This document shows, piece by piece, positions 54,979-64,000 of a stretch of 64,000 nt of DNA. This DNA is from Pseudoips prasinana (taxonomy: Eukaryota > Arthropoda > Insecta > Lepidoptera > Nolidae): contig OX621245.1 of assembly GCA_951640165.1 (NCBI GenBank), positions 16,422,330 to 16,486,329 on the forward strand, in the 5' to 3' direction. Each line of letters starts with the position of its first letter. Positions within the stretch are counted from its first letter, which is position 1. Both the position numbers and the translations under genes were made by a program. The notes below the pieces were generated by a model. That model did no database searches and was not told where the DNA came from. It saw only the letters and a program-made list of their open reading frames with translations.

Positions 54979-55503
54979 ACGTATGTCGGTAGTTTTACAT
55001 AAGTAATAACTGCATTGCATACATTACAGTAAGTAAGGGGACGTAACTTTGGGTTCTGAATCTCGACTCAAGTTTGATGTTATTTCAGTGTTATAAAGTT
55101 GGAAGTGATAAAAATATTATTATAAAAATAAACCAAATCCCTGTGATTATTTTACAAACAAGAATATCAACAATATTTATATTATTTTTATAATAATAAT
55201 AATATTTATAATTATTTTTATAAACAGGAACCTGCCCCAAGTATAAATTAACATATGCAATTTGTGGTTGACTCATCTGATACGATCTCTATTGTCAGCG
55301 TTTTATAACTATGAGAACTCAATTAATTATCATGTTACATTGAATTATTCATTTAAGGCGGACCTCGTATTTAAGTGATGCGGGCCACAAAACATTGATA
55401 TGTATGGCATACATAGCATTTTTTTACGGGAGACATATTATTATTTTTTGACAATTGCTCTATTTACATACATTTATTCCATTTTATAGTATAATTTTTA
55501 TGT

Positions 55504-55802
55504 TAATAAAAGCTAATTAAAGCGCCATCTTGTATGATATTTTGTGAACTGCCTAGTACCAACATGTTCTAAAACAAACTCGATATTCGAACTTTAAGTA
55601 GTACTTTAAAATAGTTCGAATATCGAACGATAAATAAAGTCCAAAAAGGTTTAGAATTGCTTCCAAAAATGTTCATTTAATAATTTTCGAAAAATGAAGT
55701 CAAGTTACGCCATCTAGTAGTTTGACTGTTTATTTAGAACATGTTGGTATTAGGCAGTTCATAAAATCTCATACAAGATGGCGCTTTAATTAGCTTTTAT
55801 TA
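55504..55802. mobile_element. Long-armed fold-back MITE, 299 bp
   Basis: Arms of about 70 bp (TAATAAAAGCTAATTAAAGC, GCCATCTTGTATGA, GAACTGCCTAGTACCAACAT) pair with a few mismatches. Inside is a second inverted pair (TCGATATTCGAACTTTAA and its near complement, 55583-55630), so two hairpins are nested. Confidence 0.75.
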
Positions 55803-56034
55803 TTGCATCTCGATTCAGCTTGCAGCTTCTCTTGCGTGTATATTGTGGTAGAGAAAACAGTTTAATGAATGAATGCTTTTGGTATACCTACATGTTAAAA
55901 TCGAAATTAATTGTAAAATATATGTGTATTGTCTTATGTTAGGTGGCAATAGTAATTTTATATGTCATCTTATAATAAATAATAATTATACATGCCATTT
56001 GTAATCCTATGTAGGAAGTCAGTAACCTTTTCAG

Positions 56035-56215
56035 TGCCTCTAGCACGAGTTCCTGCAGTTTACTTACTCGATCACACGTACAGTTTCCCCCATACATTGA
56101 GCACCAGCGCCCCTCGCGGAAACTATTAAGAACTAAAACTCTGGTGCTCAATGTATGGGACGAAACTGTACGTGTGATCGAGTAAATAAACTGCAGGAAC
56201 TCATGCTAGAGGCAC
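56035..56215. mobile_element. Fold-back element, 181 bp
   Basis: Arms of about 75 bp (TGCCTCTAGCACGAGTTCCT, GCAGTTTACTTACTCGATCA, CACGTACAGTTTC, CATACATTGAGCACCAG) pair with few mismatches around a 35-base GC-rich loop. Confidence 0.75.
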
Positions 56216-56579
56216 AGATACCTTTCCTGTATCGTATGCGGGTGCAACAAACAATGTTTGACTATGTTTAACTATGTTTTTGTTCGTTTGTTTATTTTCG
56301 GATTTATAGTATAGGTGTGGATAGTACAACTATACTAAGTGTAAGTACTTATTTTTCCGTTCATAGACTTCTTAATCGTCACCAGTGGTTCTCTGACGTG
56401 TGTTAACGACTGTCATCTAACGACTATAACTGGGGTCGATTACTTAACGTGCCCTCCGAAGCACGGAAACGCTCAAAATTTAAACCTCTAGGGCGCTCAC
56501 CCATCTATAGACAGGCCTCGCGCTTTGGTGTTTAACCTTCTCACTTACGGACAGTGAGAGAAATAAGCTATAAATATAT

Positions 56580-56785
56580 AATGGGCTGCACGTGTTTCGC
56601 AGCGGCTAAGACAGTCGCCTGGTCGCTTCGTGTCGCGGGTTCGAGTCCCGCGCCGGAAAACTATTTGTGTGACCCTAAAATTGTTGTTCTGAGTCTGGAT
56701 GTAATTTGTGTCCGTCTATTATATGTTTGTAAAGTACCCCGCGACAAAGGGATGAGATTTCCTAGTGCGGACGTTGTCTCTTTAA
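56580..56785 (+). mobile_element. SINE family C, best copy
   Basis: A box CAGCGGCTAAGACAGTCGCC, B box GGGTTCGAGTCCCGC, body AACTATTTGTGTGACCCTAA, GTTCTGAGTCTGGATGTAAT, TATATGTTTGTAAAGTACCC and GGACGTTGTCTCTT end. The tRNA-like head cannot be closed into a full cloverleaf, so it is a SINE and not a tRNA gene. Confidence 0.72.
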
Positions 56786-57037
56786 AAATATCCAAAACTA
56801 ATGTTTTGTTATAATACCACGACTACCTACCTCTGCTTTTAACTCTAAAACGTGATAACTTGACCACGTCATACCTCGCGAAATTTAAATAAAGGTTGAT
56901 GGATTGGTACTACCCTAACGTAGTACCCTTCAAATAGTGTCGTATTTATTTATAAAGTAATGAAAGGATACCAACAAGATTAGTTAGCGACTGAGCCGTA
57001 TTAGTAGCAAAATGTTGCAATCTCTAAAGTGTAGGTA

Positions 57038-57172
57038 CAGACGCCAACACATCCAACTACCCCAATCTGTCAAATTTCTTTTATAGATTTTCAACTTTAT
57101 CACTTAAGCATAAAGTTCACTTTCAATTGGGGAAATTTGACAGATTGGGGTAGGTTGATGTGCTGGCGTCTG
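57038..57172. mobile_element. MITE, GACGCCAGC family, copy D
   Basis: The ends CAGACGCCAACACATCC and GGATGTGCTGGCGTCTG-type pair. TA flanks the left side and TG the right (a mutated TA). Confidence 0.75.
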
Positions 57173-57189
57173 TGCATATATGTATAATA

Positions 57190-57800
57190 ATAATTATAAA
57201 AATAATAGTATATTACTACAAACATGTTCTGACTATTCACAAGCGCTTTTTTAAAGTCTACGTGAATAGAAACCTTTTTTATTTATTTTATTTTATTGTA
57301 CCGAAATGTGATATTTTGATTGGACAACGCGTATATGCATCATTTCATTGTACGGGTAAGTCTGAATAGGTACACTTTTCATTTTTGGTAACAACAAATT
57401 CTCGCACACATTTTAATTATATAAATATAAAAGGATAAAACAATTAACTGACAACTTTTATTCACATTTTTCACGGTTCAGGCAGTCACATTGTGATTTT
57501 ACCTCTCTTCATACATCTGTAACTCTAAGGCAATATATTTGTTAAAAAATTTAAATGAATAAATATTACCTACCCTCTTCATTTAAGTTGTTTATATATA
57601 AGTAGTTTATACATATAGTTCCCTATTACAAGTTATCCCAACATATAACTATTGCCATCCAGCGTGGCAATCCTGCTAGTATTCTGGGAATGTTACTAAC
57701 AGGAGAATAAAATAAAATAAATAAAATAAAAAAGGTTTTTATTCACGTAGACTTTAAAAAAGCGCTTGTAAATAGTCAGAACATGTTTGTAGTAATATAG
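57190..57800. repeat. Inverted pair of AATAAAAACC repeat tails
   Basis: ACAAACATGTTCTGACTATT at 57218 and its inverted form AATAGTCAGAACATGTTTGT at 57772 belong to two copies of the repeat also seen at 41476-41590. They face each other about 400 bp apart. Confidence 0.6.
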
Positions 57801-58173
57801 TTGTATACATTAGATATTATTTCTAGTAACATAGATATTTAGGTACATCTTGTATGAAAACATTTATAAAATTTATTTTATTACAGAAATGATATTTAGC
57901 TAGCTCGTATCAAGTTATTGTCAAGAATTTGTCAAGAAAATTTAGAATAGATTTAGGTACTTTTAGTTTTTTTAATGTCGTACTAGAAATTGATAAAAAC
58001 CAATTAAATATACATTAGTTTATGTAAATGTTAATCTAATCGCATGCTCGTTTCCCCAAAGTTTGTTTACCCACTCGCGGGACTGCTGAAAGAAATTTCT
58101 TTATAATAAGCAGCAGTATTTTTTATGTCTGTCATACAGCACAACACAATTTAGTACCAACTGGTTAGATGTC

Positions 58174-59470
58174 TCATAAAGCTTCTTGAGATAGGATGTA
58201 CAGAGATATGTAAATGTTATCTGTTTATATTTGTCACTTGTACTCATAAATAATACCATCAATATCTTCCTGAACCGGCCACTTACTGTAAAGGTACATT
58301 CTCATAGATGGTAACGGGGTAATGCAGTTGTAAAGACTGTAGTGTGTTAGATCCTCATATTAAATTCCGTACAGTTATTTGGGGTGGGACAATGAGAGAA
58401 CAAAATTTTACTTATTATTATTATTATTATTTATTTATTATCAGATAACATGATCCATTATGATTAGTAACAACAGGAGCTTATAAACTATGTTAGTAAA
58501 TAACTTAAATATACATAACATTTAAATACACTTTACACTAAATACACCTTAAATTATTTTATTTTGCCGTCCCAACTACGATGCTTACCCAGAGCGAGTG
58601 TATCGGACACTGATATTTACTAGATATTATCTTCAGAATGTCGCTGCTGCTGCCGCGCACTCTAGCACTTATGTATAGATCATCTTGGTCTAGCTGTTAC
58701 TGAACCTGACTGCTAATCTAAAGTTCGCGGGTTCGATCCCCGCCCAGGACAATTGTTCTGCGTCTAGGTGAAATTTATCTAGGTGTATTTAGAAGTATAT
58801 ATTTTTATGTATGTTTATCGATTGTCTGGTGGCCATAGTACAGGCTTTGCCTAGTTTGGAAGCTGATGGCGGTGTTTTAGTTGTCCCAAGATATTTATTT
58901 ATCTCTATTCGGGGTGAATAAATATATATACTGTATTTTACCATATTCATAATTTTATATAGTAGCTCGATGTCTCATGAAGTATGACGAACAGGGATAT
59001 GTATCTAGTAATTTACTGTAAAGCTAGATTCACAGTAAATTCATAATTTATGAGACATCTGTGTTTATAAAACGGTTATGGTCTGAATTTAAACAATGAA
59101 ATTTGATAAAATGTCACGTACCCAACCATGGTCAGAGCCCTATGTACTGCGTCAGGGTAATGCAGCGGTAGAGTCTCTGACTATATTGGGATTGGAATAT
59201 TCACCTGTGTTTATAAAATTATTAATATATGTAATTTAATCAATTACTATAGTTTTGATGTTATCTTAATTGTTAATGACACGTATCCCAACATGGTCAG
59301 AGTCCCTACCACTTATCTATTTATAAGACTGGATATTTTATATTTGCCACTTCCAAGATCATAGATATTTCCTTGAATTAGCCATTTACTGTAAAGGTAC
59401 ATTCTCACGTATCACGAATGAGGTAATGTAGTGGTAGATTGTTCAATGTTTTCTATATCAAAGTGGAAAG
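58174..59470 (+). repeat. Degenerate tandem repeats with tRNA-A-box-like motif
   Basis: Three diverged units share TTACTGTAAAGGTACATTCT and GGTAATGCAGYGGTAGA: near 58285-58350, 59020-59185 and 59388-59440. A family A SINE (58690-58910) interrupts the series. Confidence 0.45.
58690..58910 (+). mobile_element. SINE family A, diverged copy
   Basis: TTGGTCTAGCTGTTACTGAA head, GGGTTCGATCCCCGC B box, TTATCTAGGTGTATTTAGAA, CCATAGTACAGGCTTTGCCT, AGCTGATGGCGGTGTT. Confidence 0.65.
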
Positions 59471-59671
59471 ATTTCATTTTAATCGTTAATGTCTTGGGCG
59501 AAATAGTTTAGCTAGTTCGTTAGTAGGACTAAGGGCAATGATCACCCAAATTGTCACAAAGTGATATCGTTAAGAGTAAATGTGTTTTTTTTAAATTACG
59601 GTGATTCTAGGAGACTTTCACTGTTACACCAGACGATAAAGGCTTGGGTTCAAGCTACCTAGCGTAATCTA

Positions 59672-60567
59672 TCTAATATATAAAATTCTCGTGTCACAGT
59701 TTTCGTTGCCATACTCCTCCGAAACGGCTTAACCGATTTTGATGAAATTTTTTGTGCTTATCCGGTATCTATGAGAATCGGCCAACATCTATTTTTCATC
59801 CCCCTAAATGTTAGGGGTAGTCCACCCCTAAATTTTAATTTTTATTTTTTAGACAAAATTTCTAATTTCTATTTTTTTATGATACAACATACAAAAATAC
59901 ATACAATCCCCAATTTTCACCCTTCTACGATCAACCCTTATTTTTTAATAGCCATTTTAGTAATTTAATCAGTTCTCCTCTCCGGTCGAAAACTGATAAA
60001 TCGTCATTTAATTAGTTATCCCCGCCAGATGTCTACAGGTGTCACTCTGACCCAGTAAACGGCATAGAGTAGGGATGAGAACAAAGCCGGTCTCATTTCT
60101 TTCTCACTCCCTACACAGTTGTCGGCCATCATTATTGTTTATGCATCAAGTGTAGTAGTAACGTTGACAATTATTATTTTGCTATCTCAGTGTAACTCTC
60201 ATATTAACTTTTAATTATTCCTATTTTATCAATAATAATTAAATTATCAATTTTGAGTGTATTTTGCACGATTAGATATATAAATCAATTACTGTTCGTT
60301 AGTCTCGCTAAAACTCGAGAACGGCTGAACGGATTTATCTTATCATGGTCTTGAAATGTTCGTGGAAGTCTAGGGAAGGTTTAAAAGGTGAGAAAAATTC
60401 GAATAATTGCCGGGAAAACCCAAAAAACAGACATTTTATTTTCCCCAAATAAATAAAATATTAAATAAAATTATAAATAAAATATGTAGAGTCAATTGGA
60501 ACTTTATTGCTATTCAATAAAGTTCATTTATCGATTGAGGCAGTACGAAGTGTGCCGGGTCAGCTAG
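59672..60567 (+). mobile_element. Non-autonomous Helitron, 896 bp
   Basis: The 5' end TCTAATATATAAAATTCTCG and the 3' end GGGTCAGCTAG lie exactly between A (59671) and T (60568), the Helitron insertion rule. A short GGCA...TGCC stem precedes the CTAG. Inside are stock motifs such as CTCCGAAACGGCTTAACCGA and CTCGAGAACGGCTGAACGGA. No Rep/helicase ORF is present, so movement would need a full-length relative. The 65-codon frame at 59771 is incidental. Confidence 0.8.
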
Positions 60568-61444
60568 TATATTATATATTTACAAACAAATTACCCACGC
60601 TGGAGGGCGGGTCGGTTTATTTAGATACGGTTTGTGTAGCACACGGATGGGTTCGCGGCGGTTAATTCGGCTGGCGAGTAAGATATATTGAAAGGAAATA
60701 CGGATCACAAAATAAAGCCTTACGTTGAAACTTAAACTAATGGAGAATATCTTTAACATACCCTTATTCGACTAAAACTTTGCGTTCAACAACATCGCCC
60801 ACGATGCACAGACTGATCGATTTATTGATAGTACAATAATTTAATCTATAGTATCCGAGTGATGAAAATGGGTATCTGCAACGTATCTGCCAGCAACATT
60901 TATAGCATTGGGTCTATTCAAAACCCAAGCTGTAATAATTTAACTTTGTGACAACACAGTAGCAACACAGCAGTGTCGCGTGTAAGTGGAGCTTAATTGG
61001 AACATTCAAATCAATATTTATTTACCGTCTGGCAAGTGAAGTTGCTATAAGATTTTGATCTCGACCATCATATCACAAATCATATTAGCTATGGCTAGAT
61101 CTTGGTGATATGTGGGTGTTGCTGTGTAAACGCTCTAGAGGCAATAATAATATCCGTCAGTTCGGACATTATTATTGAACAAGGGAGGCGGGGTCACGAA
61201 CACGATCGTCTATTAGCGCATTGTTAGCGCGCGTCTGCGCTTCGTGATCCAACTCTGATCACTTCCGACGTTTTACGCAAGTACCTACCTACCTCATCCG
61301 ATCACAATATGAATTATGTACATTATAATTCGATGATTTAAATCTATGTGAACCGGCGAGTTTGTATTTCATTCCCCGGTGGAAGTTAACAATTGTCTAT
61401 AATCCTGTTCTCATTAGTATGCGTGCATAGTATACTTCATAAAT

Positions 61445-61905
61445 ACTCATAACCTTGTTGTATAAAAGCAGAAACTGACTGACTTATCGATCAACGAACT
61501 ATTGAAACCGCTGGGTCTAGAACCACGAAATTGTACGCAAACATGCCTAAAGTGACGTAGGTGTGCACTAAGAAAGTAATTATGAAAATTCAACCTCTAA
61601 CGGGGCTTAAAAGGGGTTGCAAATTTTATATGAAACAGCGTGTTTTCTTGATCTGAGCTACATCAAACTTGGCATTTATATTCATGTTACATGTTTGAAT
61701 ACTAATATTTCCCCGTAAGGTGTTAATGTGGGGGTGCAATATTTATAAAAAAAAATATATACGGAGTGTTTTTTTTTGGGTTCGGACAAAATGGGGAAGT
61801 GCTATATATATAAACGATAGGTAACATAGAATAGATTCGTTTTAACCTCTTCGATATGACTTCGTCTACCACGCGGATGAAGTTGCGGGCAAAAGGTAGT
61901 AAAAC
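61445..61905. repeat. Interspersed repeat in ATG16 intron 8
   Basis: AAAGCAGAAACTGACTGACT, CCGCTGGGTCTAGAACCACG and GGGGCTTAAAAGGGGTTGCA lead to an inverted CACGCGGATGAAGTTGCGGG. It is of the same general type as the repeat at 54145-54370. The boundary positions are approximate. Confidence 0.5.
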
Positions 61906-64000
61906 AATAAATCTAAACTGATTACGAGCATCTCGAGTGACCTCTGTTGTACGAAAATCTAAACAAATAGCTCCTCCAAAGCTGTACGCACTTTATAGCT
62001 AGTATTTCACGAACAGTAACCAGGATTAAAAATAAAATACACATGTTTTCCAGTTTATATCATAATTTTGTAAGGATTATTAATATATAAATTATTTTAA
62101 AGTAACAAATTTTAGAAACAAGAGAAATATCTACGTATTCGTCACGAGGTCTCAGTGACAGCTTTTCATGCCGTCATCTGTTAAATCTTGAATTCATCTG
62201 ACAAGTCGTAGCATATCAAAGCATAGCCCGTTGCGGGTTGCCAGCAACAATATTCATTGCTCATAATCAGATCCGTTCATTCTGGTCTGTGGTAACATCT
62301 CTTTACAACTTATACAGTCAACCGAAAACCTATATCTAATACATGTATCATAACCCGACACGGGGTGTTTATGTGTTCAAGCAAGATAAAATATGCATCA
62401 GACTACAAAAGTGTTAAGTATAATAAGGTTATAAATATGACCAATATTTTAAAAAATGATTAATTTTTTGACTAAATTATTATTATGTTTAAAACATAAA
62501 CTAAAAATTGTATTATCTTGATAAGGTACTATTTTAATCTGTTGGATTCAATTAAATGAGTTAAACAGGTCAGCAGAATTTTTATCAAGTGGTATCGTGT
62601 TTCTAAAACTGTCTTGTCGCAACAGGTAACATTTACGAGAAAATCAAAAGAGTATTCGGTCTATGAGGTACTTGTACCGTATGCTAAGTCTATGGTTAAA
62701 ACTTAGTCCAACGTTACATAGTTGTCGTGACTTCATTTACATTAATTAACTTTGCAGTATTGCATAATACAGCATCGTGCCATTTAATTAAATATTTCAC
62801 TTTAATCCAAACTCGGAAAGAATCTTATTTGAAAATCGATATTAAATCGACACCGTGGAATCGATTTGCGAGCATTATACAGGGCTTTGGGTAATTAGTT
62901 TTATTCACCGTTACTATTATATTTTTTATTCATGGTCTAAAGTGGGTTATTCAAAATCATTAATAGATCACGGTACTTAAACAAACAAAAACCCGAAATA
63001 AGACTGTTTCACGTTTGTTTGTAAAATGTTTATCCCAATCTATCGATTATCGTGATCTAAAAACGATTCTGAGCAAACTATTAAGTCGTGTAAAAACTTT
63101 AAGGGTGGCTTGTATTAAATTATGTAATTTTAATCATGAAACATTTATAGATAATAATGCACAAACTGTATGCCGTATCATTGAGTACACAACATGTAAA
63201 ATGTATAAATGAATGAATATTAAAAAAATGGAATATTTTTAACCGTGTATTAATAGAAGATCATGTAGTTAAAGACTTTTTGGATGAAGCAAACATTTAT
63301 TACTAACACAACGTGAATAAGACTTGGACAACGAGTACCTAGATGGCGCCAATTCCCCGTAAAATCTGTTTGAATGATGATGTTTGACAATTTGTCATTC
63401 GTTTTTATGCCATTTTAGACATTTGCCAATTACGGCATATAAAGGGCTTCACCAGATACTTAAATACAGTTTTAAAAAGAATGTGGTGTAAATTTACTAT
63501 TTGCATATTTGAATAGAAAATGTATTAATTACAATACAAACACGCCATGTGTTTGTATTGTAATCATACACTTTCTTACTTAAATATTGTTTAGACTGTT
63601 TTTACATAGAAAAAAATAAATTTAATTTTGGAATATAATTACTTTTTTATAAAACATAGCATCGACTTTTCTTTCTTTATACTAACCGATTCGAAAAGTC
63701 CATAGACGAAGGAGAGAAAAAAGTGACCGTAGAGGACTCTTTGATATACATATACGAACGTAAATACGTCTTGTGGAAGTTCATAATTTATTCTAATACA
63801 CATACACACACACTAATAAACTAATATATTTACAACATTGTATCATACCAGTCGTATTCCGTCGTTTATCTTAATATAATTATTGTCTATATCCGCCACT
63901 GGTGAACACCATGTATAAATATCGAGATTACTGAGACCGATAAATAAATATTGTACACGGGAATATGGTGGTTTCAATAAGTATAACAGATGCCACTTTA

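Overview
The window is insect nuclear DNA, almost certainly from a moth or butterfly (Lepidoptera). The evidence is AT-rich sequence, short GT-AG exons separated by long repeat-filled introns, several tRNA-headed SINE families, RTE-type LINE 3' ends, mariner, hAT, Helitron and Ty3-like elements, and many fold-back MITEs. Interspersed repeats and intron sequence make up nearly all of the 64 kb. Two host genes can be reconstructed by hand, both on the + strand.

Left part (1-6.5 kb): no clear host gene. It holds a 113-codon ORF of unknown or transposon-related type (871-1212), a decayed TA-flanked Tc1/mariner-superfamily element (2689-3611), a small MITE and a long interspersed repeat. From 6503 to 12910 runs a seven-exon gene, apparently complete, for a 185-residue secreted acidic protein. 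It has a split signal peptide, a Ser/Asp/Glu-rich middle and a polybasic run just before its C-terminal 11 residues. I do not recognise its family. A mariner with intact ends (7672-8953, one stop in its transposase) sits antisense in intron 3, an RTE fragment with 11-bp target duplications lies in intron 1, and two perfect back-to-back hairpins lie in intron 4.

Middle (13-27.7 kb): intergenic and repeat-rich. The main feature is a young non-autonomous Ty3-like LTR retrotransposon (17591-20214, minus). Its two 314-bp LTRs differ at one position by eye, and it carries a gag-like ORF but no pol. MITEs, SINEs and more perfect hairpins surround it.

Right part (27.8-64 kb): the 5' two thirds of the autophagy gene ATG16 (ATG16L1 orthologue). 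Eight exons between 27782 and 52624 join in frame into 347 codons: an N-terminal ATG5-binding helix, a coiled coil and the first WD40 repeats. No stop or further WD40 exon is visible, so the gene runs off the right edge through an intron of more than 11 kb. Its introns hold a 5'-truncated antisense LINE (35.8-38.4 kb), a 1.5-kb hAT derivative, three copies of a fold-back element whose ends resemble a tRNA-type promoter, SINEs placed very close to splice acceptors, and a non-autonomous Helitron (59672-60567).

All calls come from reading the sequence. Family names rest on recognised motifs, not on a database search.
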